Assembly (NCBI RefSeq): GCF_900605495.1
Contig: NZ_LR027584.1
Span: 1-64,000, forward strand
Source: Bacilliculturomica massiliensis
GTDB taxonomy: Bacteria > Bacillota > Clostridia > Peptostreptococcales > Anaerovoracaceae
Length of the DNA: 64,000 bases
Direction: 5' to 3'
The notes beneath the pieces were generated by a model. The model had not been told where the DNA came from. It worked only from the letters and a program-made list of their open reading frames with translations, and ran no database searches. Below are positions 17,508 to 25,937 of this stretch, piece by piece. Both the position numbers and the translations under genes were made by a program. Each line of letters opens with the position of its first letter. Positions within the stretch are counted from its first letter, which is position 1.

Positions 17508-18992
17508 TTACCGCTCCATATCCGTGTAGATCTCCGCCAACGCGTCGTGGATCCTCTTGTATATTTCAAAACCCCGCTGATAACGTTTGAAATTTTGCGA
17601 GTCCGGCCTGACTACTGTCTCTGTCTCCACGCATTTTTCAACGCTCTCTTCGTAGGAGCTGAAAATGCCCGACGCCACGCCGGCCAGCATGGCGGAACCC
17701 AGGGATGAATCGTTGTTTTTTGTCTTGATCATTTCGATCCCAAGCACATCGCTGACGATCTGCCTCCAGAGAGCGCTCTTTGCGCCGCCGCCGATGATGA
17801 CTGCCTGACTGATATCCAGACCTTCGCGCTCAATGACCTGATAGCAGTCTTTCAGGGAATAGGCGACCCCTTCCAGTAGCGCTCTCGTAAAATGCCCCCT
17901 GGTGTGAAAGGATCGGATCCCGGTGAAACTGCCACGCAGACTTGCATCAAAATAGGGAGTCAGTTCACCCTGCAGATAAGGGTGGAAGTACAGGCCGCCG
18001 CTCAGCGGCGGTATTTCCGCAGCCGCCCGGTTCATCCGTTCATAGGCGCCTTCCTCCGCTTTTCCGAAAACGTCCCGATACCAGCGATATGACGATGCAC
18101 AGGATTTGGTCCCTGTACCGGGATACCACAGCCCGGGAATGATATGCTGATAATTCACCAGCCGCCGGTTGTCCAGCGCCCGGTCCGTGACCGGGCAGAT
18201 CCTGCCTGCCGTGGCCAGCTTGACAGTCATCTGTCCGGTGTGGACTGCACCGTTGGCGTAGATCTCCATCACCGTATCTGTGGATCCTGCAATGACCTTG
18301 GTGCCCGGCCAAAGACCTGCCTCCTGACATGCCTTTTCCCCGATGGGACTGAGGATCTCCAGAGGTTCTACGATCTGCGGAAGCATTCCTCTGCGAACGC
18401 CTGCCAGCGCACACAGCTCTTCCGACCAGCACCGGTTCGGCACGTCCATCAGCATGGAACCCATGGCCTCTACGCGGTCTGTGACAAAGTCTCCCGTCAG
18501 CCGGTATCGCACGTAATCCTTGACGAACATGATCCTGTGTATTTTTCTGAAGTTCTCCTGCTCGTTCTCCCTCAGCCACATGAGCTGAGGAAGAGTCCAC
18601 ATCTCGTTGGGCACATTGTAAGAAAGCGCATAGATCTTTTCTTCCCGGCATTCTCTGAGAAAGGCCGCTTCTCTGCGGCTTCTGGTGTCCGTCCAGTAGA
18701 TCGACGGCCGGATCACTCTGTCCTCTTCATCTAACAACACCGCCGTGTGCGTGGCTGCGTCAAGACAGATGCAGACGATATCCTCCGGGGCTGCCATGCC
18801 CTTTTTCATGACATCCCTGACGTTTTGTACAAACGCCTGGTAGGCGTCCTCCGGATCCTGCTCTGCCCAGCCATTCTGCGGATAATTTGTCGGATATTCT
18901 CTCGCCGCGACAGCTGCGATCTGTCCCTCCTGCGTGAGCAGGGTGGCCTTGGCGGATCCTCCGCCAAAGTCAGCTCCGATCAGGTATTTCAT
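17508..18992 (-). CDS. FGGY-family carbohydrate kinase
   Basis: 494 residues. ATP-dependent phosphorylation of a sugar, polyol or related hydroxyl compound. The N-terminal phosphate-binding loop reads LIGADFGGGSAKATLL; NGWAEQDPEDAY, ICLDAATHTAVLLDE and WTDTRS are family blocks of FGGY domain 1; the second domain carries AGSTDTVMEIYANGAV and QAVIIGGGAKSALWRQIVSDVLG. The start at 18992 has GGGAGGGGG upstream. Its place between two class III aminotransferases and etfBA is unusual for this family. The substrate could be a keto- or amino-polyol made or imported by the same operon. Confidence 0.9.
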   Translation of the reverse strand: MKYLIGADFGGGSAKATLLTQEGQIAAVAAREYPTNYPQNGWAEQDPEDAYQAFVQNVRDVMKKGMAAPEDIVCICLDAATHTAVLLDEEDRVIRPSIYWTDTRSRREAAFLRECREEKIYALSYNVPNEMWTLPQLMWLRENEQENFRKIHRIMFVKDYVRYRLTGDFVTDRVEAMGSMLMDVPNRCWSEELCALAGVRRGMLPQIVEPLEILSPIGEKACQEAGLWPGTKVIAGSTDTVMEIYANGAVHTGQMTVKLATAGRICPVTDRALDNRRLVNYQHIIPGLWYPGTGTKSCASSYRWYRDVFGKAEEGAYERMNRAAAEIPPLSGGLYFHPYLQGELTPYFDASLRGSFTGIRSFHTRGHFTRALLEGVAYSLKDCYQVIEREGLDISQAVIIGGGAKSALWRQIVSDVLGIEMIKTKNNDSSLGSAMLAGVASGIFSSYEESVEKCVETETVVRPDSQNFKRYQRGFEIYKRIHDALAEIYTDMER

Positions 18993-19020
18993 GAGTTTTC
19001 CCCCTCCCTGCCTGTCTGCT

Positions 19021-20445
19021 TCAGTCTTCGTAGGGAGGCATTTCCGCGTCTGCCTCCAACACCGCTTCCGCGTAAGCCTCCATTCCTTCCTCCAGCGCAT
19101 CCTCGGGAATGGTCAGCGGCGGAGTCAGCTTCATGGTGATGCCGGCGCCTACAGCTGCGTAGAACATGAGCCCCTTCTCCACACATTTTTTTGTGACCTC
19201 CAGCGCAAATTCAGGCTGCCCTTTTTTCGTCTTCGGATCTGCAAAGGTGCAGGCCCAGGCCAGTCCCAGGCCGCCCACGTAGCTGATCCTGTCCGGTACC
19301 TGTTCCTTCAACGCCTTCAGATGCCGTTCTATGATCCTGCCCTTCTCTGCTGCGGCCTCGTCCAGTCTTTGTTCCTTCATATAGCGGATGTTTGCGGCAG
19401 CAGCGGCGGCCGCCACCGGACTGCCGGAATGGGTGGATGTCATGGTATTAGGTGCGTACATGTCCATGATCTCCCTGCGGGCAAACACGCAGGACATGGG
19501 CAGAGCCCCGCTCAGGCCTTTTGCCGCGGTGATGATGTCGGGAAGAATGCCGTAGTGCTGAAATGCGAACCATTTCCCCGTACGGCAGAAACCGGTCTGG
19601 ATCTCGTCCATGATCAGCAGAATATCATACTGATCGCAGAATTGCCGAAGTTTCCTGGCGTAACTTTTGGGAATGGGGTAGCACTGTATGCCGTTGTACG
19701 CTTCTATGACGATCCCTGCGATGTTTTCATATTTGACTCCGTGGGCGTCGATGGTCTCAAGCAGCGTGGAAAACATCTTATCTTCGTCGAAATCAGGGCT
19801 GCTCTCATCGGCCCAGTGATGCTCATAGCCATTGGGCCAGGGGGCCTGAAACACATCCCTGTCCAGGTTGCCGATCCAGTCCTTCAGACTGTCCATTCCG
19901 CCTACCAGCTGAGAAGCAAGCGTTCTGCCGTGGAATGCGCTCTCATAGGAGACGATGACCTTCTTCTCCGGCCCGCCCTTCTGCTTTCCGTAAGTTCTGG
20001 CCAGTTTGAAGGCGCATTCCACCGCCTCCGTTCCGGCGCTGAGCATAAAGACCTTTGCCTCAGGGATAGGACAGACGCCTACCAGCTCTTTCGCCGCTTC
20101 CACCCGCTCTGCTGTGGGAAAGGCGTAGGACGCAAGCAGCGGTTTGTCTGTCATCCGCCGGATCGCGTCGATCAGTTCCTGATTTCCGTGGCCGGAATTG
20201 GTGATCATGACAGCGGATGAAAAATCAATAAACCGATTGCCGTACGGGTCGCAGATCTTATAGCCGTCCTCCGTGTGGTCCCACACGATCAGCGGCTGTC
20301 CCGCCATGGCCCTGGGTTCGTATTTCTGCATTTCCTCCAGCAGCGGAAAAGATCCGGGGACGGGGATAGGCGTACAGATCCGCCTGTTTGCCGTCTCGAT
20401 GTGCTTTACATTTCTGGCCTCCATTTCAAAGCCTCTGCCGTTCAT
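19021..20445 (-). CDS. Class III aminotransferase (4-aminobutyrate/taurine aminotransferase-like)
   Basis: 474 residues, PLP fold type I. Blocks: DPYGNRFIDFSSAVMITNSGH, FMLSAGTEAVECAFKLAR, ESAFHGRT, the aspartate motif LIMDEIQTGFCRTGKWFA, and the PLP lysine in ITAAKGLSGALPMSCV. The start at 20445 follows AAGGAGGTATCTTT; the reading from 20472 has no ribosome site. It transfers an omega-amino group to an oxo acid. The substrate is unknown, but the operon's TRAP carrier and kinase suggest an anionic or hydroxylated amine rather than GABA itself. Confidence 0.9.
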   Translation of the reverse strand: MNGRGFEMEARNVKHIETANRRICTPIPVPGSFPLLEEMQKYEPRAMAGQPLIVWDHTEDGYKICDPYGNRFIDFSSAVMITNSGHGNQELIDAIRRMTDKPLLASYAFPTAERVEAAKELVGVCPIPEAKVFMLSAGTEAVECAFKLARTYGKQKGGPEKKVIVSYESAFHGRTLASQLVGGMDSLKDWIGNLDRDVFQAPWPNGYEHHWADESSPDFDEDKMFSTLLETIDAHGVKYENIAGIVIEAYNGIQCYPIPKSYARKLRQFCDQYDILLIMDEIQTGFCRTGKWFAFQHYGILPDIITAAKGLSGALPMSCVFARREIMDMYAPNTMTSTHSGSPVAAAAAAANIRYMKEQRLDEAAAEKGRIIERHLKALKEQVPDRISYVGGLGLAWACTFADPKTKKGQPEFALEVTKKCVEKGLMFYAAVGAGITMKLTPPLTIPEDALEEGMEAYAEAVLEADAEMPPYED

Positions 20446-20486
20446 AAAGATACCTCCTTCTTCTCCGGGCACTGCAGTCCGGCGTT

Positions 20487-21806
20487 TTACCTGATCCTCT
20501 TGAAGATCTTGTCGATTCTGTCCAGTGTAAAATCGATATCCTCGGCGCTGTGGGCGATGCCGAATCCGTTGTGAGCCGGTACGGGACTGGTCCCGTAATT
20601 GTGGAAATAGATCCCTTCCTCCAGGGCTCCTGTCAGAAAACGGCCGTTCAGGTCCGCATCAAATTTTTTCTTTACGGTCCTCCAGTTAAAGTCATCCTCC
20701 GGGTCCTCCACACCGAAGTAGAGGCCGAACCGCGCTCCCACGCCTCTCACATGACCCTTGATGCCGTGTTTCTTCATCAGACTGTCGATCCCGCTGTAAA
20801 GGGCGTTGCCGATCGATTCCAGACGGTCGTAAAAATCCGGCTCCTGGACCATCTTTGCGCATTCCAGGGCCGCCATCACAGACATGAGCGCTCCGGAATA
20901 GGTGCCGCTCACTCCCGCCGGCCCTGTGGGGCCGCCCATTTCCATGATCTCTTTTTTTCCCGCCACCGCCGCGATGGGAAAACCGCCGCCTATGGCCTTT
21001 GCCAGCGTAGTCAGATCCGGCGTCACGCCGTAGTAAGCCTGAGCGCTGCCTGGCCGCATACGGTAGCCGCAGATCACTTCGTCGAAGATCAATACGATTC
21101 CCTCGGCGCTGCAGAGACTGCGGACTTTTTCGAGGTATTCTTTCTTTGCCGGATAGCAGCCGCAGTTATAAGAGATCGGCTCCATGATGACAGCCGCCGT
21201 TTTTCCCCTGCAGCGTTCCACCACCCGTTCCAGCGCTTCGAAGTCATTGAACTCCACGTTCTTTACCACATCTCCGAAGCACGCGGGGATCCCCGCTCCG
21301 TCGGGCACGTTGCGGATCTCTCCCACGCTGTCCATGTCGCCTTCTCCATTGTGGTTGTACCAGAGCAGCTCATGCATTCCGTGAAAATGGCCTTCGAACC
21401 GGATCACGATCTCTTTTCCCGTGTAGGCCCTGGCCAGACGCAGCGCCGACAGGGTGGCCTCGCTTCCCGTATTTACCAGACGCACCCGCTCCGCGCAGGG
21501 GATGATCCTGCACAGCTGTCTTGCCAGTTCAATGGTCTCCTGTGTATCGTATCCCCAGAAAAATCCCCGTTCCATGGCCTCCAGGGCCGCCTTTTTCAGC
21601 CTGGGATTCTTATAGCCGAACAGCGCCGGGCCGGCGGAAGAATGATAGTCGATATATCGCTTTCCTTCCGCGTCGTAGAGGTAAGCGCCCTCGCAGCGGT
21701 CCATGTAAAGGGGTTGGCCCAGCGTAGCGTTGAAACGCCCTCCCGCAGAACCTCCTCCCACCATATATTTCTGCGCTTCCAGATACATCTCTTTTTGAAT
21801 TCCCAT
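20487..21806 (-). CDS. Class III aminotransferase, glutamate-1-semialdehyde aminomutase-like
   Basis: 439 residues. Blocks: YLYDAEGKRYIDYHSSAGP, RLVNTGSEATLSALRLARAYTG, EGHFHGMHE, VLIFDEVICGYRMRPGSAQ, and the PLP lysine in LTTLAKAIGGGFPIAA. This is the HemL-like branch of class III enzymes. No haem biosynthesis genes are near, and the partner genes are catabolic, so a haem role is unlikely. It is the first of two class III aminotransferases in one operon, 40 bp after the TRAP genes. Two such enzymes may act on successive intermediates, or one may be an aminomutase that moves the amino group within the substrate. Confidence 0.88.
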   Translation of the reverse strand: MGIQKEMYLEAQKYMVGGGSAGGRFNATLGQPLYMDRCEGAYLYDAEGKRYIDYHSSAGPALFGYKNPRLKKAALEAMERGFFWGYDTQETIELARQLCRIIPCAERVRLVNTGSEATLSALRLARAYTGKEIVIRFEGHFHGMHELLWYNHNGEGDMDSVGEIRNVPDGAGIPACFGDVVKNVEFNDFEALERVVERCRGKTAAVIMEPISYNCGCYPAKKEYLEKVRSLCSAEGIVLIFDEVICGYRMRPGSAQAYYGVTPDLTTLAKAIGGGFPIAAVAGKKEIMEMGGPTGPAGVSGTYSGALMSVMAALECAKMVQEPDFYDRLESIGNALYSGIDSLMKKHGIKGHVRGVGARFGLYFGVEDPEDDFNWRTVKKKFDADLNGRFLTGALEEGIYFHNYGTSPVPAHNGFGIAHSAEDIDFTLDRIDKIFKRIR

Positions 21807-21846
21807 GCGATCTACCTCCCAACATATTTTGTGATGCCGCCATAGA

Positions 21847-23124
21847 TCAGCGGATCAGCAGGTTCGGCAAAAATGACGTGAGCCCTGGAACGAAAGCCGC
21901 TGTCAGGATCACCGCTACAATGATTCCCACTACCACCAGCAGATACGGTATGATCTCCTGGATCTTCGCCTTTGCGATGGTCATGGACAGAAACAGATAA
22001 ATTCCCACAGGCGGCGTCAGACCGCCCAGCACGGTACACAGGCAGAACATAACGCCAAACTGCGTCATATTGGCCCCCATACTTTCCAGCAGCGGATAGA
22101 CGATGGGAAGAATGATCGGCATGGCCGCCAGGCTCTCCATAAAGCAGCCCACAAAGATCATAAAGCCGGCGGTCAACAACATGATCATGGTGGTGCTGTC
22201 CGTCAGTGAGAGGATGAAACTGCAGATCGTATCCCCTACGTTGGCCAGGGAAAAGATGTAGCCGTAGATGGTGGAAGCGCCGATGATCATCATGACCTGA
22301 CAGGTATTTTCCGTGGCTTTTTTGAACAGAGGGATGATATCCTTCCACTTCAGCTCTTTATACACGAATGCACCGACGATCAGCCCGTAAATGCAGGCGA
22401 TGACGCCGGCCTCCGTGGCGGTAAAGATGCCGAAAATGACGCCGCCGATCACAATAAACGGCATGATCAGTCCCCAGATAGAATCCTTAAAGGATCTCCA
22501 CACCGTTCCCAGATCGAATTTCCCTCCGTAATCGATTCCGTTTACCCTCGCGTAGACATGGCAAAATACCATGAGACACAACCCGATCAGCATGCCGGGC
22601 AGTATGCCGCCCATGAACATCCTTCCCACGGACAGGCCTGTGATGGAAGCGAAGACGATCATATCGACGCTGGGAGGAATGACAGGCCCCAGGGATCCGG
22701 CCCCGCTGATGAGCGCGGCCACAAACCCAGGTCTATATCCCTTCTCCTTCATCGCCGGCGCCGTCAGACCGCCGATGGCGCTGACCGCCGCCGCGCCCGA
22801 TCCCGAGATCCCGGCAAAGATCATGTTGGCCGCCACGCAGACGATGCTGAGTCCGCCGCGCAGCCAGGAGAACAGAGAGGATGCAAATCCTACGATCCGC
22901 TTGGAAATGCCCGCTTTGTCCATGATCGCGCCGCCCAGAATGAAAAGCGGCACGGCCATAAGCGAAAAGGAGTTCACACCGCTGATGAGCCTCTGCACGA
23001 TGATGAACAGATCCAGATCCGTTCCGAAATAAATGGCCAGAAAGCCGGAAAGGCCGATGGCGAAGCAGATAGGAACACCCAGAATGATCATCACGATCAG
23101 CGATATCACAACGATCGCGATCAT
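21847..23124 (-). CDS. TRAP transporter large permease, DctM family
   Basis: 425 residues, wholly hydrophobic with about 12 segments. Family blocks: GVPICFAIGLSG, FSLMAVPLFILGGAIMDKAGISKRIV, AANMIFAGISGSGAAAVSAIGG, LIPPSVDM-type IPPSVDMIVFA and LGGLTPPVGIYLF. This is the Na+-driven channel subunit of a tripartite carrier. It overlaps the small permease gene by 4 bp. With DctQ and the DctP-type binding protein it forms a complete TRAP system, typical for carboxylates, sulfonates, ectoine and similar anions. Confidence 0.95.
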   Translation of the reverse strand: MIAIVVISLIVMIILGVPICFAIGLSGFLAIYFGTDLDLFIIVQRLISGVNSFSLMAVPLFILGGAIMDKAGISKRIVGFASSLFSWLRGGLSIVCVAANMIFAGISGSGAAAVSAIGGLTAPAMKEKGYRPGFVAALISGAGSLGPVIPPSVDMIVFASITGLSVGRMFMGGILPGMLIGLCLMVFCHVYARVNGIDYGGKFDLGTVWRSFKDSIWGLIMPFIVIGGVIFGIFTATEAGVIACIYGLIVGAFVYKELKWKDIIPLFKKATENTCQVMMIIGASTIYGYIFSLANVGDTICSFILSLTDSTTMIMLLTAGFMIFVGCFMESLAAMPIILPIVYPLLESMGANMTQFGVMFCLCTVLGGLTPPVGIYLFLSMTIAKAKIQEIIPYLLVVVGIIVAVILTAAFVPGLTSFLPNLLIR

Positions 23125-23618
23125 TTTGCCTCACCTCCTTCTTTGATCCTCCATGCATGGTAAGGGATGGCGCTGGCAAAGGACAGCAGCATGGATACCG
23201 CCCCCACCGGAAAGGACAGATAGACAATGGAATAGGAGATCCCCACCGCAGAAGAATAGGAGCTTCCCATTTTCATCACCAGCTCAACGGACGCGGGCAG
23301 CAGCAGCACCAGAAATGACGCGGCCACCAGCCTGGTGATCACATAAAGCACGAACTTGATCGTTCTGTTCTTCAATATGCTCTGCAAAATATCGATGGAA
23401 ACGTGCCCATCCACCCGGATCGTCAGGGATGATCCGATAAAGACCATCCAGATACAGATAAATCTCATCGCTTCTTCCGCCCAGGTCAGGGAGTCGTTCA
23501 GGACATAGCGGCAGAAGACATTCAGGCCCCCGATGGCGATGATCAGCGCGAACAGAATGGCGCATACATACGTCTGGATGTCCGTCAGGGCCTTGTCCAG
23601 CCTCTTCAATAACATCAT
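23121..23618 (-). CDS. TRAP transporter small permease, DctQ family
   Basis: 165 residues with four hydrophobic segments. The DctQ core reads FCRYVLNDSLTWAEEAMRFICIWMVFIGSSL, then RVDGHVSIDI. The start was set at 23618 after AAGGAGGTGTTTTCCTAT; an upstream reading to 23690 would overlap the binding-protein stop. It couples the binding protein to the large permease, whose gene overlaps its end. Confidence 0.93.
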   Translation of the reverse strand: MMLLKRLDKALTDIQTYVCAILFALIIAIGGLNVFCRYVLNDSLTWAEEAMRFICIWMVFIGSSLTIRVDGHVSIDILQSILKNRTIKFVLYVITRLVAASFLVLLLPASVELVMKMGSSYSSAVGISYSIVYLSFPVGAVSMLLSFASAIPYHAWRIKEGGEAK

Positions 23619-23689
23619 ATAGGAAAACACCTCCTTCAGAGGGATGCGGCGCGGGACGCCGGAAAACAGCCGGCATCCCGCATTCCACA

Positions 23690-24739
23690 TTATTTACCGC
23701 TGCCCGCCTCCTTCAATTTACCGATCAGATCTCCCAGACCGTAGTCCTCCGCATACTGATCGTAAATGGGCTGCTGCGACGCTACCATTTTTTCGTATTC
23801 GCCGTCCTCCAGTTTGTTTACCTCCACGCCGGCCGCCTCCATCACGTCTACGGCCTCATCGTCGGCGGTCTTCCTGGCCTTCACCTGCTCTTCCTGCACT
23901 TCCGCGCCCACCTTCAGTATGACCGACCGGTACTCTTCCGGGATCGTCTGCCATTTCTCTTCGTTGACGGCGACGATATTGATAGAACTGATATGCCCGG
24001 TCAGCGAGTAGTATTTGGTGATCTCCTGAAGATTGGAGTCCACGATCGTACATGCATCCACTTCCGCTCCTTCGACTACGCCCTGAGAGATGGCCGTATA
24101 GACATCGCCCCAGGGAGTCGTGGTGGGATTTGCGCCCAGGTTCTTCCAGGTGTCTACGAACAGCGATACCTCCGGCACGCGGATCTTTACGCCCTTGCAG
24201 TCTTCCAGCGTATAGATGGGCTTCGTCTTCATGATCGCGTTTCGGATCGATCCAGAGAAGGAAAAAATGGGACGGACGCCGCTGGGCACCATCATATCGG
24301 TCCCCTCCTGCAGCACCAGTTCTCTCATTATCGCCGCCTGACCGTCAAGATCGGAGCACAGGAACGGCAGTCCGAAAACGCCCAATTCCGGTTTATTGAT
24401 AGCGTTCGCCCAGGATGAACCTTCGCCGAAGGCCATGTCGGTGGTGCCCAGTACCACCTGCTGCATGGTCTCCGCCTCGGAGCCCAGCTGACTGTTGGGA
24501 AAGATCGTGATCGTCACTCCGCCTTCCGTCTCCTCCTCCACACGTTTTTTGAATTCCTGGAAATACTGATCTTCGTTGCTGTTTGTGGAATAGATATGTG
24601 CCAGTTTCAGTTCGATGGTTTCCGCGCCATCCCCTGCGTCCTGACCGCCGCCCGCCGACCCTCTGGCTCCGCAACCTGTTACCATAGACATCAGCGCTGC
24701 CATCGTCAGACATACTGCTGTTCGCAAAAACTTTTTCAT
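23690..24739 (-). CDS. TRAP transporter substrate-binding lipoprotein, DctP family
   Basis: 349 residues. A lipoprotein signal (charged MKKFLR, hydrophobic core, lipobox MVTGC, Cys at residue 23) is followed by the DctP domain: LKLAHIYSTNSNEDQYFQEFKK, TITIFPNSQLGSEAETMQQV, and the conserved KIRVPEVSLFVDTWKNLGANPTTTPWGDVYTAISQG region whose Arg usually holds a substrate carboxylate. ATG at 24739 follows GGGAGGAATTCT. It defines the imported compound for this operon; presence of the KIRVPE arginine supports an anionic ligand. Confidence 0.94.
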   Translation of the reverse strand: MKKFLRTAVCLTMAALMSMVTGCGARGSAGGGQDAGDGAETIELKLAHIYSTNSNEDQYFQEFKKRVEEETEGGVTITIFPNSQLGSEAETMQQVVLGTTDMAFGEGSSWANAINKPELGVFGLPFLCSDLDGQAAIMRELVLQEGTDMMVPSGVRPIFSFSGSIRNAIMKTKPIYTLEDCKGVKIRVPEVSLFVDTWKNLGANPTTTPWGDVYTAISQGVVEGAEVDACTIVDSNLQEITKYYSLTGHISSINIVAVNEEKWQTIPEEYRSVILKVGAEVQEEQVKARKTADDEAVDVMEAAGVEVNKLEDGEYEKMVASQQPIYDQYAEDYGLGDLIGKLKEAGSGK

Positions 24740-24805
24740 AGAATTCCTCCCGTCTGCCGAACCTCAGCGAGCGCTGCATACGCCCGCGTTCTGTCCGGGC
24801 TTTGT

Positions 24806-25909
24806 TCATTCGCTGCACCGTATCCTCTCGTTCAGAAATACAAAAATATCCTTTACCTCTGCCGTCCCGCTGCCTCCCCGAAGCACGGACAGACAGCCCG
24901 GACACGCCGTCAGGATCGATCCGGCGCCGATGCGGTCCGCGTCGGCCCGTCTCCCTGAAGCGGTCTGCTCCGCCAGACGGGGCGAATGGGACGCCAGTAC
25001 CGTACCGCCGCAGCACTTGGTGATCTTCCTGCTCTGTATCATTTCCCTCAGCTCGCAGCCCATGGCCGCAATGATGTCCCTGGCCGCTTCCGTTTCATCC
25101 AGATCTCTGGCAAGACGGCAGGGGTCGTGGAAGGTCACGGGGCCTTCCATATCCGCCCTCTCAGCTTTTACTTTCCCCGACTTCAGGAGCTCCGCCGCAA
25201 AAACCGTGGCCGTCACCACCTCCGCAGAGAGCTCCAATCCCCAGGCAGGATACTCCTGCCTGAACATGCGGGCGGAGGAAGGATTCAGCACCACGACCCG
25301 CTCTGCCCCGCTGCCGTTGATCGCCTCTGCACATCTCACGGCAGTACGCTTCACTTCCGCAGTCTCGCCGATCAGATCAAACAGCTCGTTACCGTCGGCG
25401 GGCTCTTCCTCGAACATCAGATAGGAGACCCCTGCTTTTTCCAGTATCTCTCCGAAAGCATCCGCCATCTCCCTGTTTTTCTCAGACAGCCGGGCTCCCC
25501 TAAAGAACAGCGTGTCCGCAGTACCCGCGGCCCCGGCGCTTCTCACCTCCCGGACTGCCGCTGCACCGGGTGCATCTCCTGCTTTTAAATGATCGCCGAT
25601 CACATCGGAGATTTCCCTAGGAGCCAGTCCGCCGGAAGCGATATTTCTTCTCGCCTCCCTGATAAAAACTGGCGGTTCATAGCCTGTCTCACAGGAAGAC
25701 GCGCATGCGCCGCACAGGCAGCACTGAAACATATCCTCCGCGTATTCCCCCATCAGTTCCCTTCCTTTTTGTTCCATATCCAGCAGCAGCGCTTTTGCTC
25801 TGGGCGTATTCGCCTCCCTCCCTGTGACCAGCCCCACCGGACAGAGATGCCTGCACATCCAGCAAAACCGGCAGGCCCTGATTGTATCCATTGCCTTTCC
25901 AGATAACAT
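24806..25909 (-). CDS. (Fe-S)-binding CCG-domain protein, GlcF/HdrD-like
   Basis: 367 residues. Two 4Fe-4S motifs lie near the N-terminus (CRFCWMCRHLCPVG and CCLCGACASSCETG), followed by two cysteine-rich CCG domains with HDPCRLARDLDE and ITKCCGGTVLASHSP, then TACPGCLSVLRGG. Such proteins carry electrons between a flavin dehydrogenase and another carrier. The start at 25909 follows GAGGAAAGGAGGG. It follows the FAD-linked dehydrogenase by 28 bp, so the pair resembles GlcD-GlcF. With etfBA in the same operon, electrons probably run flavin to Fe-S to ETF or the reverse. Confidence 0.92.
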   Translation of the reverse strand: MLSGKAMDTIRACRFCWMCRHLCPVGLVTGREANTPRAKALLLDMEQKGRELMGEYAEDMFQCCLCGACASSCETGYEPPVFIREARRNIASGGLAPREISDVIGDHLKAGDAPGAAAVREVRSAGAAGTADTLFFRGARLSEKNREMADAFGEILEKAGVSYLMFEEEPADGNELFDLIGETAEVKRTAVRCAEAINGSGAERVVVLNPSSARMFRQEYPAWGLELSAEVVTATVFAAELLKSGKVKAERADMEGPVTFHDPCRLARDLDETEAARDIIAAMGCELREMIQSRKITKCCGGTVLASHSPRLAEQTASGRRADADRIGAGSILTACPGCLSVLRGGSGTAEVKDIFVFLNERIRCSE

Positions 25910-25937
25910 TTTCTTTCCCTCCTTTCCTCGCAATGTC

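Noticed and set aside
21812-22348. 178-codon minus-strand frame
   Set aside because: Lies inside the DctM gene in another frame; His- and Gly-rich with no transporter features.
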